From: Acanthococcus lagerstroemiae
Taxonomy: Eukaryota > Arthropoda > Insecta > Hemiptera > Eriococcidae
Direction of reading: 5' to 3'
Length of the DNA stretch: 64,000 nucleotides
Assembly: GCA_031841125.1 (NCBI GenBank)
Contig: JAJSSI010000013.1
Location: 258,993 to 322,992, forward strand
The translations under genes were made by a program, and so were the position numbers. Positions 31,706-43,345 of this stretch are shown piece by piece (positions within the stretch are counted from its first letter, which is position 1; every line of letters begins with the position of its first letter). The notes beneath the pieces were generated by a model. That model saw only the letters and a program-made list of their open reading frames with translations. It was not told the DNA's origin and made no database searches.

Positions 31706-32060
31706 TTGTTACAATAGAGCTGGATGCCATCGCAATCCAATCGCCGACCAGATGAGCCGCACAGTAACCAATTGTTACTTCAAAATTGTCGAACCTTATT
31801 GGTACACGTTTTCCCCTCGAGCTTCTACAATGCTCTGGAACTTTCGCATCAATTGCGCCCTCGTCAGCATAGACGTTCACCTGATCATCAGAACAGCTTT
31901 CGTTACCGTCACTTTCATCTGTATCGTTTCCTTGAGTAACAACACATTCAGCATTCACGACATCTTTATACAACTTGGTTTCTTTGAACACAACGTTTCT
32001 TGCTACAACCACTTTTTGTTCAGTCAAATCAAAAATTCAATACGCAGTGGAAGCATGCTG
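31706..32060 (-). pseudogene. Misplaced copia pol linker (integrase to RT)
   Basis: The frame has DLTEQKVVVARNVVF, an acidic stretch (TDESDGNESCSDDQ) and RSSRGKRVPIRFDNF. This is the variable region that in copia elements follows integrase and precedes RT (..RRS.R...PP.R). Here it stands before gag, which is the wrong order for one intact element. The upstream edge near 32060 has a frame break. Confidence 0.65.
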
Positions 32061-32872
32061 GGCCCATAACCTGTTAAATCACCGACATACCCGAACTATT
32101 ATGTGGTATTTTAAAACAAAAAGAAAACAAAAAAAACGAAAACCGTATATTTTTACTTGTCATGCATGCTAACACATCAAGAGCGTACAATGTGGTATTT
32201 ATCAGAGCTGATGATAAGAAAACCGATTCAACATAAGTATGAAAGTGCAACACTAGCACTCCTTACAACATCATCCAATCTTCCATCATGATTATAAAAA
32301 CTAACCTGATGTTAAAGAAATTGAGCGTGAGAATTTCGTTCTGTTGTTTCCTAGGAATACGCTAACGGCAAATTATCAACTCTTGTTTGAATAAAAACCA
32401 AGAAAAAACGAGTTTCGACACCAATTTTGTAAGACTGAATGATTTAGTCCTTACTTATTCAAGTTTTTATTTGGAGTAATTATAACAACAACGAAACTGA
32501 ATTGAATATATGTAAAACGCGAATACCCCATGCCGTCACGTTCACCCGAGCACTTGATTGCTAAAAGTCATAAATTGGGCTAATTCGTGCAGAGCCCAGA
32601 TGCCTACAAGAGCCTACAGCTCCATCTCTGGTGTACTGCTGACAGTTTTTGCATACAGTTCCATATCTCCTGTGTCATCAGACTCATACAACTTGATAAC
32701 TGTGAACATGCGAGTAATGTAAGTGAATGTTACAAAGACATTTGGTAACGGTGTGAAATGAATAATTCAATGTAACTTCAGCATTAAGAATTCCAGAAAC
32801 AAGGAGAAAAAAACTGAAACACAAGCACAGTTATTACATTTCTGTTCTTTAGGCTTCTTTATCATCAAGTAC
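32061..32872. other. No recognisable gene
   Basis: Short frames only. I looked for a copia 5' LTR matching the copy at 19048-19257 and did not see one. Confidence 0.4.
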
Positions 32873-33153
32873 CTCAATGAATACCCAGAACCACAGAAAT
32901 CCACATCTACTTTTTCAGATCCATTGTCAAATGTAGAAGGCGTACTAGTATTTCCTGAAACAAGTAGGTCCATCAAATCCATAAAATGTCACTGAATTAT
33001 TCTCAGGGCGAAAATTACGAACGGGACTTCCGACATCTGAATAACACAGTCCACTTTTGCTTACCGATATCAACTGTAACTTTGTCGCAATCAAAGTCAG
33101 AAGTGAGACCAAAGGCCACTAATTTTATTGAATCTAGTAACTCAGATTGTTTC
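32873..33153 (-). CDS. Two internal exons of an unknown gene
   Basis: Exon 33153-33065 (acceptor GATTACAG, donor GTAAGC) and exon 32954-32873 (acceptor TTGTTTCAG, donor GTACTT) join in phase across a 110-bp intron. The peptide includes LLDSIKLVAFGLTSDFDCDK and VDVDFCGSGYSLR. It is not a transposon protein I know. It lies just upstream, on the left, of the DUF4806-like gene on the same strand. It could be part of a neighbouring gene or of an alternative 3' part. No start or stop is identified. Confidence 0.4.
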
Positions 33154-33249
33154 CTGTAATCTCGGGAGGTCTTTTGAATGGTCCTCCCTCAGTCAGAAAT
33201 CTGCTACCCCTATTTAAAAGCTGCTACTTATTCCTACTACCTGGTAGCA

Positions 33250-33745
33250 AGAATGCAGTTTGCGGACAGAAATGATGCAGTATTCATTGTACTACATTTG
33301 ACACTACTGTAGTACTACCGACATACTACCCTTTTCACTACCTTGTTACTAGCACGCACACTACCATCTATATGCTCCCTTAGTGCTTCTTATGAACTAC
33401 CTCATCACTACCTCTAGACTACCTATATGCTACCACTGCACTACCTGGACACTACCTTCAATACTACCCCAGTGCTACCTGTATAGGCTACCTTATTACT
33501 ACCTCTAGACTTCCTACATGCTACCACTGCACTACCTGGACACTACCTTCAATACTACCCCAGTGCTACCTGTATAGGCTACCTCATTACTACCTCGAAA
33601 CTTCTACATGCTACCATTGCACTCACTACCTTCAATACTATCCTAATACTACCTGTATAGGCTACCTCATTACTACCTCTAGACTGCCTACATGCAACAA
33701 CAGCACTACCTGTATACTACCATCAACACTACCACATGCTGCAAT
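33250..33745. repeat. CTACC minisatellite with 90-100-bp higher-order unit
   Basis: The word (A/G)CTACC recurs about every 9-11 bp. A longer unit (TACATGCTACC..TGCACTACC, then CTTCAATACTACC, then TACCTGTATAGGCTACCT) is repeated about four times, at roughly 33400, 33490, 33590 and 33670. The remaining stretch to 34490 has no supported feature. Confidence 0.85.
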
Positions 33746-34493
33746 GGTAGAATGAACTTCTAAGGAGCTTCTCTGAAGTTTGCCTAAAATGACATTGCTA
33801 CTATTAATTTATTACAGAAATACACTTGTTGTCACAGAAATGTACAAATCAGCATTATAGTGCAAAAACAAGAAAAACTACCATATAGAAAATTGAGTTG
33901 TATAATTACAAAATTTTTCATAAATTTTTGACAGTTTAAATTCACAATAACTGGAAGAAACAATAAAAAAAAAAAGGTGAAAAGGGCACAATCAGCAAAT
34001 TGCAGAAATTTAGTAGGATGGCGCGTTTCGTCCACAACCGCCTAGTTCATTTTATATGTACTCAGATTTTTGCAAATCACATTTACCTACACAAGAGAAT
34101 ACAAAAAGTACAGCTAGGAATAATAAAAAAATACAGTATGTCTGTAGAGTACCAACAGAGCCATCAGAATACCAATACTCATGTCAACTTTCAGTTGGAT
34201 AACGATCACCACGGACAGAAAAATCAATAGCATTACCCGATGTGTTATCGGCGGAAGGCTGCAACAATGACAGTGGCTGATTACCTGATCTAACTTTGAG
34301 GTCATGATAATTGTCAGCACTTGTATCCGATTGTTGTTCATAATTTAGGCAGGCCACTTCTTCAGTCGGAAATAACTGACGAGAAACGATGGTATTATTT
34401 GTATGAGACTGCATGGATGCGGACGAATTACTATCTATAACAGAATCAAGGAAAGTTTTTTCAGTATTAACATATAATGTTCGAGTAAATTTA

Positions 34494-34905
34494 TTATGAA
34501 AAGCAATGAGTAGATTCATTCGCACCAGTTTCTGCGTGTCCTTCATTGCCTTCATTGTTAGGTGTTTCGCGATTTTCTTTGTTGTCAGCATCTGTCATAT
34601 CATCATTATGAATTACTTCTTTCTTCTGTCCCTTAGTAGGATGAGAAGATGAGGGATTAAGTTCTACTGCTGCGCGTTTCCGGCGACCTGCAACTGTCCG
34701 ACTATTTTTCAGTGCCTGTTGCATGATCACGCGAACTCGTCCACAATGGTCCAGTTCATCCCAATACTGTTTTATCTTGATTTTCTCATTTGTCTTCAAA
34801 TAACTTGGCCTTGTCACAGGTATATACATGTCATCCCACTTAGAAAAGTCACATCTGAAAAGAAATAGGTGTGAGTTAGTATACATACAAGTGGAGTAGG
34901 TACAC

Positions 34906-34950
<45 letters not shown>

Positions 34951-37602
34951 GTCGATAGATGAACTCACACTAACCTAACAATAATAGCAAAAATCTGAGG
35001 ACTGCGAATCCACTTAATGCTTAGTCCGTCATCACCTGACGCACATCTGATGTCTGAAACGTTTTGCTGATCATTATCAGAAGGCGGTTGAAGTACAAAA
35101 ATCTTGCCCAGTAGGTTACGAAACCCAAATACACCTCCCTCGCGACGGGGTTCATGCAATGTGACCGCTGCAACCTGAAAAAGCATATTATAATTAAATC
35201 ATAGGAATCCTAATTATAAGGCCATAAATTGTACTCGAGTTTTTCAATTTATGAACAGAACACACTGACATTTCAATTCTGCAAAAGTCAACCCAAGGGG
35301 ATAAGGAAAATGGAAATAAGTTCTACCTGTACATTTATAAAGGAAGCCATACTCACAAAATTAGCGCGAAGTGTGCTGTCAAAATTTGGGCTGGTTGGTT
35401 CTAGCTTCCAGTCAAACTCCTCTACTTCACTTCGCCTGGATTTAGGAAAACCAAGCATATGAAATGCTTCTGAACTGGTTATGAACGGAAGTGGCGCAGA
35501 AGACTGTGGAAGTCGTTGCGTCGTTGCTGTCTCTAACTGCCCCGGCACAATTACTTCAGCAGTACCAACTTTTGTACGTCGTAGGACAAGTTCCTTCAGG
35601 TACAGTTCTTCATCCGCCAGTGACAACTTCTTTCAAGGGTCACGAATTCTCGTAACAAAAACATAACCTTTTGCAAAAGAAACCCACTTCTTGAAGACGC
35701 AGTACATCTGCTTCCTCTGCGTTTTGTCCGCAACAACCAGAATGTCACCTGCATTTGCGATGTCAATGCGACATTCGTACCTGTTTGCAGTGAGAGAATC
35801 AACAATATTTCTCAGATGAGAAACGCCTTCAATGAAATCAATGTCATTATCAGCGAAATCATTTGCTGCGTCAACGTTCTCAGGTCTGGCGGGCTTGAAT
35901 AGCGGAGTATGATCTACCTCTGATTCCTGATAATTGTCGCCATGTTGATGTTTTTTCAACACATCGTCATCATCAATGGTTGTCCTTGGGGTAATACCAT
36001 CAATGGCGGGTTTGAATGGCGGGGTGTTATCGGCTGCTGACTGCTGTTGAAAAATTCTTGTGAAGGGTCATCTGGGAAAGTTATTACTGAAACAGAACCG
36101 CAAAAATCATCTTCACAGTTGGAAGGGATAATGGGATTGAATGGCATGGGGTCGCTTTGAGCAGAGCAGGATGAAGCTGGGAATATAGCGGGATTGAATG
36201 GCATCGGGTCGCTTTGGGCAGAGCAGGATGAAGCTGAGAATATCGCGGGATTGAATGGCATCGGGTCGCTTTCCATAGCAGTGTGGTCATATTCTGTAGT
36301 AGAGGTAGAAGTAGCGCCTGTCGCGGATGCTGATACGTTATCTGTAGACAAAGTATGGCGTTGCAGCGGCATACTGGCAGACCGATCGAGAGTACTTATA
36401 GTAGGTTTCCTGGATGCATGAACAGTCCCGGATGAAAGTGGATTATTATGGTCCCAATTCAAGACGAAGCACGCCATCTGATCACGAAGAGCGTTGCATA
36501 CTGCTGCCTATATATTATTCAATGAGAATAGAAAACATAGCCATGTAGAATGTGATCGTGATACATTAATGCCTAATTTTATCGAGTGCCAAAAAAGTAA
36601 CAATTACAGCGCAGGTAGCTCACACAATTGGAAGATCCGACATTTGATTCTTACATGAACCTGTGTGAACACAATATGGAGGAATAAAAGCAGCATTAGA
36701 CGCGATTAGAATTCTGTGGATGCATAATGCATTATTGTCAGACACGATACCAATCACACTGTCACACGGTAGAAATTCCAGATCATTCTTTATCTTCAAT
36801 ATTATTTTTTCTTCATTTTGTCTTATAGTGTGTCTTTTGTCTCTATTGGTCAACTCAAGTCCGATTATCAAATTTCCCACTAAGAAAGCTGATTACAATT
36901 TCCAATATTGAATATTAGTAGTTGAACATCAAACACGTTTGCTGTTTTTTTAATTAATTGAAGTAAGCAATAATTTTTCTATTCCTACCGAGTCCTTAGT
37001 AATTATATTTCATGAGATAATAAATAATTTGGTCGTACATTAATGATAAACCAAAATAGGTCCAAATTGAAGTTGAAGAAATCCAAAATTCAAACAGTAA
37101 TCCAAGAAGCTAAGGATTTTCATGTTCATATAAAAAATTTATAAGTTGATGAGCGTGCGAATATTAAAGAAGACGTGCTATCAATTTGAGAAAGTTTAAT
37201 TCTAATAAAGTGGCTTCATAGATTTTACTTTAAATTTTATACAATACACATTTTTTTCTCTTTAATTCAGTTTCTAATTCCATATTTTCAGAGATATATT
37301 AAAACATAATAAGTACAATTAACGTTTACTCTGAAGCCTTTCTAGTGACTGTGCCCAGCAGAGACTTTGGTTTATCATATTACCACACATCAGTGAATTT
37401 TTGTACATCAACACGTGAATAACATTTTCCACACCTCCCTAACAGCACAGTCGAGGTAAAAAACGAGGTGAATGACGATGCTCAAAATCCGAAACCAAAA
37501 CGAGTCGACATTTACCTCGTCGAAGACAGGATTGTCAATATTTTGGCGTGTGTAAACTCGACTCAGATATGGAGCTGACAATTGTGTCGACATTGACGAC
37601 AT
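34494..37602 (-). CDS. DUF4806-like gene 1, about six exons
   Basis: Exon 1 (37602-37516) starts at ATG (MSSMSTQLSAPYL) and ends at GTAAATG. Exon 2 (36879-36626) and exon 3 (about 36507-36117, acceptor ATATATAG) follow. A long exon (36043-35357) ends at GTGAGT, then 35174-34975, then the last exon 34854-34494. The last two junctions are in phase. The segment FPKSRRSEVEEFDWKL...LRANF, intron, then a GG..F..LL..IF helix resembles the N- and C-halves of the DUF4806 domain, and the same intron position is used in gene 3. Exon 3 has a 19-residue repeat (SDPMPFNPAIF...). The last exon has a KR-rich nuclear-type segment (AGRRKRAA). One TGA (35630-35632) lies in frame inside the long exon and the exon 3-4 junction is unresolved, so it may be a pseudogene. 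The function is unknown. Confidence 0.5.
34908..34950. repeat. (AAT)n microsatellite
   Basis: About 14 AAT/ATA triplets in the intron between the last two exons of the gene at 34494-37602. Confidence 0.95.
36125..36285. repeat. 57-bp in-frame coding minisatellite
   Basis: Two full units and one partial unit (GGGATTGAATGGCAT.GGGTCGCTTT, then GAGCAGGATGAAGCTG) encode the 19-residue repeat on the minus strand. The length is a multiple of three, so copy-number change keeps the frame. Confidence 0.85.
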
Positions 37603-37789
37603 GATGCGGCGATATCTACGTTTAAATCGTTAATGAAATCTCCATATAGTAGATATTTGCATCGACCAGTCAACAAAAAATGACTATATCGACTTTCATA
37701 TCGCCAATTAAAATGAACATTGGTCGCCATACTCGTTTAACATCTCGATAATTCACCTGTTTTCTTGACAGTCGGGCTAGATGTCAGTG

Positions 37790-37965
37790 CGATTGTCGAG
37801 TCATTCATAGAGTCGACTAACAGGAAGAATGACGAGTAAAATGTCGAGTCATTTGTAGAGTTACCGACGGGGAAAATGACGAGTGGAATGTCGAATTATT
37901 GTAGGGTCGCCTGATTGGGAAAATGACGAGTCAAATGTTGAGTCCTCTATACAGAAGAATTTCAT
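37790..37965. repeat. About 50-bp tandem repeat, ATGTCGAGTCATT type
   Basis: Units containing AATGACGAGT(A/G/C)(A/G)AATGT(C/T)GA(G/A)T occur at about 37826, 37877 and 37924, with a partial one at about 37795. The array lies upstream of gene 1 (its ATG is at 37602) and could be part of the promoter region. Confidence 0.7.
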
Positions 37966-38087
37966 GTCATTTGTCAAAAGAAATGTCGCGTGAAATAAAA
38001 ATGTATCACATATGTGAGAAGATTAATAATGTATTTCAGAATTACGTATATTATAATGTGTGAGAAATTTAATGAAGTGTTCTCAGT

Positions 38088-38218
38088 GCTCTCCCCTGAC
38101 TTCATCGTTGTTGTGTTCTCCACTGACTTCATCGTTTTTGTCTTCTCCCCTGACTTCTTCGTTGTTGTCTTCTCCCCTGACTACATCGTTGTTGTCTTCT
38201 CCCCTGACTTCATCATTA
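38088..38218. repeat. 27-bp minisatellite, five units
   Basis: Five units of the type TTCTCCCCTGACTTCATCGT followed by TGTTGTC lie head to tail. The open frame across it (VFSPDFIVV repeats) is produced by the 27-bp period and is not evidence of a gene. Confidence 0.9.
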
Positions 38219-38876
38219 CCATTTGCCTGGAACACAAACTTCATCATGTACTTCTGTCTACCAGATGGTTAGAAATGAATGACTGGCTCTTAAGAAAGTG
38301 ACTCAACAAGGGTAGAAAAAGCTGACATAAGTTTGTCAATACTGAAAATGCTCTAGAAAATGGTTTTAGCCCTAATGCTGACAGCAGTACTGCAATCAGT
38401 CCGCACAAAAGGGCGCAATTTACTTCGGCCTCGGGCTCTTCGAACGGACCCACGCGGCAGAAATTTTGCATTCAAGATATCAAGATTTGTGTTCTGAAAT
38501 TTGAAACAATCAAAATCAATGATGTTGGCCCACCCAGGTTCATTAGAATAACTAGGTTGCTCACTGCAAGACCCTGCATCACTCAGGGCTGGCCTTCCTC
38601 GGCACTTTGTGTATTGCTTGTCTACTTGACATTCCTCATGTCTTTTAGCACAATTTCATGTTTGTTCATTGAGGTTAGCTGATAGTACCTTAATGGTGCT
38701 AAGCTGGTGGATTGTGATTATGTGGCTCACAGCTGACAACTTGAAACCTTTTTACAAGAAAGAAGCCGAGCTCGTAAAGTCACGCTTGAAACCTCATCTT
38801 TGTTCGTTTTCTCCTACTCCATTTCTCCGCCTTCTCGATTCCCTTAATTTTTTCTCACCTGCTCGCAACCTTCTAC

Positions 38877-38904
38877 AAAAAAAAAAAAAAAAAAAAAAAA
38901 AAAA
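38877..38904. repeat. Poly(A) run of 28
   Basis: This may be the tail of a short retroposon lying upstream (about 38650-38876, T/C-rich 3' end). No flanking duplication or internal Pol III promoter was found to prove it. Confidence 0.85.
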
Positions 38905-38985
38905 GGAAGACTATTCAAGAGAAGTGATCTGGCCTCCGGCCACTCAAATAAATTAAAAAAAAGCAGGCCGGAAATTCCTCTTTTT

Positions 38986-39206
38986 CAGGGGCCATACGAG
39001 GTAACCCTATCAAGGGGGCGAAACTGTCAACATTTTACAACTAATGGCTTCAAAATTCGCAAATTTACAACTTTCTCACTGAAAAACGGTCTTTAAAGCA
39101 AAAGAAGCTATTCCATCACATCAGTTTTTACAACTCTTTGCCGCTTTTCACAACTCCCATTTTTTCAGGGGGTGAGATGCTCTGATAACCCCTTCGAACG
39201 GCCCCT
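38986..39206. mobile_element. MITE candidate, 221 bp
   Basis: The left end CAGGGGCCATACGAGGTAAC and the complement of the right end (AGGGGCCGTTCGAAGGGGTTA) are imperfect inverted repeats. The flanks share only a T-run, so the target duplication is unclear. It has no coding capacity. Confidence 0.5.
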
Positions 39207-40391
39207 AGTTTTTTCCCATTTCCATCTTGCCTCTCTCTTTATTCAACATCATCTTCATTTCATTTTTATAGGTCTGCGTTGATCTTCTCCTCCTTCTGCC
39301 CCCTCCCCATAATAAGGAAAAAGAAGGCACCTGGAAGGGAGACAATCTTGTACAATGAACCAAAGAAAGTTCTCTCTTCTTTAGCTCCCTTCACCTTTTC
39401 TAAACCTCCCCCTTCCTGCATATTTAAGTCCCTTGCCCTTTCTCCTCCATCGAATTATAATTAATTTATTTCATCCTTATCCATAACCTACAACTCTTAC
39501 ACTTCCTCCTTCTTACGATCTCCTACAGGAAAACATACTTGCAAATGAGCGGCGATCTGGCTCTGACACCCACCATAAAATCAAACTGGGAACTCCATCC
39601 CTTCCTTTTTCTTCTTAGCCGCCCTTGTCCCGAACTACTTATTATTGGAGAGAAATGGGGAGGAGAAGTGGGATATAATGGATGGATGAGAAACCGAGGG
39701 AGGCCAGAAAAGTGAGATGCCATATGAGGTGGAGGTGGAGGAAGGGCAAGGGAGGAACGGGAAACTCCACTATTCCCTTTCATTCATCTCCCATTTCCCT
39801 CGTTTTCGCCTCCCATGACAATCTCTGAAGATGGTGGCAGCTAGAGATGGATAGGAAGTCTCAGGCTCTTGGAACGTTTATGGTGACACGAGGGAAGGGA
39901 TGCGAAGTATTCTGTTTCGTTTAGGAGATTTTCCTTTCATGAGAGGAGGGTGGGGCGGAGGGGGTAATATACAGAAAGATAGAGAGATTTGAAAGTTGAT
40001 TTTCTTCTCTCTAAGAGGCCATTAAGTATCTAGCCCCAGCCAATTTTCTCTCTATGCCCTGACTCAAGTCCTCTCCCTGCACATTCTCCTCTTCCTTCAC
40101 CTCAATCAGACACCATTTTCCCCTTCTGTATTCCCTTCTCTACATTCTCCAAAGAAAAAGAAAACACAAAGAGAACTGATCATACCCAGGGAACAAATAC
40201 AAAGATCAGCCTTAAAAATCTTGTCTCCTGTTTCCTTCTCGCCCCTCCCTTATTCAGCTGCACTATTCATCTTCATTAACCAATACCACGGCTCTATCTT
40301 TTTCATCCTATAATGAGAAAACCTGACCAAAAGTAACTTTTATTTCCTGCCAATCATTCTGTAAAGAGATCAGTGAAATATGAAAAGAACT
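39207..40391. other. Pyrimidine-rich stretch without a supported gene
   Basis: C/T-rich on the plus strand from about 39210 to 39530, and mixed with purine-rich blocks to 40390. The short frames follow the base bias. I see no splice-bounded exon. Confidence 0.45.
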
Positions 40392-41140
40392 AGGGGGCTT
40401 TGCGCCTCTCCTCCGCATTTTCCCTATCCAAAATTCGACCCTACATTTTCTATCTCGGCACCAGAGCTATCTCCCCGATCACTATCACCTCCGCTACCAC
40501 AGCATCAACCCTGATTACCACTCCTCCCATCACAGCCTCCTCTACAATCACTGTGCCCCTCAGCTAACCTCCTTCAAACGCAGCCCAACTCCCTCCACAC
40601 GACCCTTTCCTCATTTGCAGACCTTTTCCCCCCTTTTGCAGCTGCTATCCTTTACCACCCCTCCCTCCCTCTTCCTTTCAACATCCCCGACTTTTCACCC
40701 AGGACCTCTACCTTCACTACGACCAGGGTAGGGAATGTCCTTCACCACAACTGCCTTCCCATAACAGAACCCGCCCACCATTACCACCTTGCCTATCACA
40801 GCATTCATCTCCTTCCATGCTCCTCCTCACATATCACGGCCACCCTGTCCAACCATACTACTTCTAGCCCACCACTACATCCTTCCCCACTATGGCGCTA
40901 CACCATTCAGAAGCTTTCTCCTCCACAAAGGACCCCCCTGGGGTGGGCTACCCTCTGCCAATCCCTACCACAGCTGTCCTCCTGCATCACAGTCACTTTC
41001 CCCCACCATGTTCCCCTTCGCCCCGCGACACCTTCCTCACCATGGCCGTACTCCCTCTCCAGGAGCTACCATCTCCACCGAGAAGCCCCAATTTGAAGAT
41101 TTAAATGAATTTGGATCACTAGTTCAATTTACATAAATAG
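40392..41140 (-). mobile_element. Helitron relative, 3' end and C-rich body
   Basis: The segment starts (plus strand) CTAGGGGGCTTTGCGCC, like the 3' end of the Helitron at 27420, and is followed by the same kind of CCACC/CTCC-rich body. On the minus strand the end would be CCCCCTAG followed by T. A matching TCTCTATATA 5' end was not found to the right, so the copy is truncated or diverged. Confidence 0.4.
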
Positions 41141-42468
41141 GGAAAATCCAGTTTGATTCGTGGAGAATTTCATCAGCCATTTCATGAAAAGATAAGTGAG
41201 ATATGAAAATCGAATAAGTTACCAGAACAGAAAATTACGCCATGAATTTTCAAACTGGTATTTGAAATGTATAAGTCATGGAAAATTGTTTTCACCTCAG
41301 AAAGAATCATCAGACAGTTAGTAAAACAACGAAAAAAATGGAAAATTAAAAAAATTGGAAGAAACTTAACATAAGTTAGTTCAAAATCGTTAGTCTTCGA
41401 ACAACTTGGGTACGAAAATTGAGTAAGATTTCTGATATATGCTGATCACATTGATAAATGATAATACAAATTTTGAAGAATAAAATATCTTCGAATTCGA
41501 AAAATTCATGAAAATGGACCAGATTTGTATAAATCTTTAATCAAATAGAATAAGAAAATTTGGCTTGATTTGTGGACAATTTCAATCACTTTGAGAAAGC
41601 AATGAATGAGTTTTAACAAGAATTTTGAAGAAAAAAATGCCGAAATTAAAGTAATTTTGCAGAATGAAAAAGTGAACCACAATATTACCTCGTATACAAA
41701 ATTTGAGTGTGATTTGTGGGAATTACAAAATTAATCAAAGGGTTATGATAAGCATATCGAAAAAGAAACAATGAGAAATCTGGAAATGTTGACAGAAGTG
41801 AAATAAGAAATTAATTTTATGTTATGAGTCATTAAAAACCTTGTAGGTATACGAAAATTAAGGAAGTTCACGAAAAATTGTAGTCCGAATGATCACGAAA
41901 ACAATAATTTTTATGTAAGAAATTTCAAATCTTGAAAAATATGGCCGATCTAAAAACTCAAATTCATTGAAAATCATAAGATTTCACCTACTCAAATAGG
42001 AAAATTCAAAAAAATTGGATTGTGCCAAAAATATTAAAAAATTATTCTCAAAAATATACTTGATAATTGAACACAATTTTTCGATATCTTGAGTCTGTAA
42101 TCAATTCTCATACCAATTTGCGACATGATTCCCGAAAAACTTTGATAGATGAACTCATCAGAAAGTCGACTAGTATTCTGAAGAACTTTAAAAATAACAC
42201 GCAGATTCAAAATGTGAAATGTACCTACCTATACGTAATAAAAAACAAAGTGGAAATGATATCAGTACATTTTGAGCGCAATTCTTTAATACGGTTTCAG
42301 CTCTCCAATCGCTTTTGGCAGGGTATGCATTTTCGCAGCCCCCCCCTTGATGTTCCTACCATTTAGAAGGCAGCACAATTCGAAATAATGTGAGCACACT
42401 TCAGCATAATTCGTTGACATAGTTTCAACCCTTAAATCCAAATTGGGGGACTGACGAAATGGAGCTTG
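41141..42468. other. A+T-rich stretch, no gene seen
   Basis: It contains loosely repeated words such as GATTTGTGG.GAATT and AAAATTGA/GAAAATT. One 99-codon plus-strand frame at 42067-42366 has no recognisable domain or splice support. Confidence 0.4.
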
Positions 42469-43199
42469 TTTGTTTGTATCCGGATATTATATGGAAATGG
42501 ATTTTATTCTGAGTATAACGAAAGGCGGGGCCCAGCCCCCGAAGCTGCCTAACTTCACTGTGAAAGATACCGTATTTGTTAATGGTTAATTCGTAGTAAT
42601 TAATAGAGAATTAGTACCTACGCTTGGTCAGGGGCGAAACTAGGGGGTATGGGGGTCGAAACACCTCCATCTCTTCCCAATACTCGGACATACTGAAAAA
42701 ATAAAATGAAAATAAACAGAAATAATTAAAATATTCCGACTTGTTGCTGACCTGAAAATTTTGAAGACAGTCGACACCGAATTTTTATTCAATATTTTTG
42801 ATATCTTCCGATTCTGCCGACTCCGCTATTCGAAATATCAGGTCAGCAAAATTTAGGTGAGCCACCCCCCCCCCAATGAAAGCCCCTAGTTTGGCCCCCG
42901 CGCCTGGTGTTACTACACGGCAGGCGTCGAGCAACATGTATTGTCTGTGTGCGAACCATTTCATATAAGTCTTCATAAAACCCATTCGAATCAAAGAGAA
43001 GGTAAATAATAGGCAAGGTAAATAATAGGCGGACAAAACATTCTTGATTTAATTCTCTCTTATTTACTACTAATTCATCAACAACTAGTACGGTATCTTT
43101 CACAGTCAAGTTAAGGCAGCTCGGGGGGGCTGGGCCCCCACCCTTCGTTTTACTACTGGGGATAAATCCATTTCTATACTATATCCGGGATACAAACAA
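42469..43199. mobile_element. Foldback element with about 145-bp inverted arms
   Basis: The left arm (42469-42613) and right arm (43051-43199) are inverted copies, sharing GTTTGTATCC at the outer edge, GGGGCCCAGCCCCC, and CTGTGAAAGATACCGTA. The core holds a second pair of inverted words (CAGGGGCGAAACTAGGGG near 42629 and its complement near 42890), possibly a nested MITE. No clear target duplication was found. Confidence 0.6.
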
Positions 43200-43244
43200 T
43201 CGATGTAGGTACTAGGTATAGAGAAAAATCGCAAAATTTTAGGT

Positions 43245-43345
43245 AGTAAGGTTGTGACCAGGACTCGAACGTGAGTAAGCTTAAACTTTAGACACCACCC
43301 TAAGCCTAATTTTCGCTGTCTCAACACAACTTTCCAAGAGTTTAC
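43245..43345 (-). other. Possible tRNA-derived SINE head or tRNA relic
   Basis: On the minus strand CGTTCGAGTCCTGGTCAC (complement of about 43253-43270) fits a Pol III B box with its T-arm stem. GGCTTAGGGTGG about 40 bp upstream is a poor A-box match. There is no complete cloverleaf and no tail. Low confidence. Confidence 0.25.

Noticed and set aside
33500..33760. CRISPR-like regular spacing in the CTACC array
   Set aside because: Units are degenerate, there are no unique spacers and no cas genes, and the DNA is eukaryotic.
35630..35632. Selenocysteine reading of the in-frame TGA in gene 1
   Set aside because: No SECIS-like structure was seen and the protein family is not a known selenoprotein. 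A mutation or error is far simpler.
38014..38301. 95-codon frame with VFSPDFIVV repeats
   Set aside because: Produced by the 27-bp minisatellite, whose period is a multiple of three.
42629..42906. hAT-type duplication for the inner inverted pair of the foldback element
   Set aside because: The 8-bp flanks (CGCTTGGT, GTGTTACT) do not match.
43245..43345. Functional nuclear tRNA gene
   Set aside because: Only a B box is convincing. No cloverleaf with acceptor stem could be drawn.
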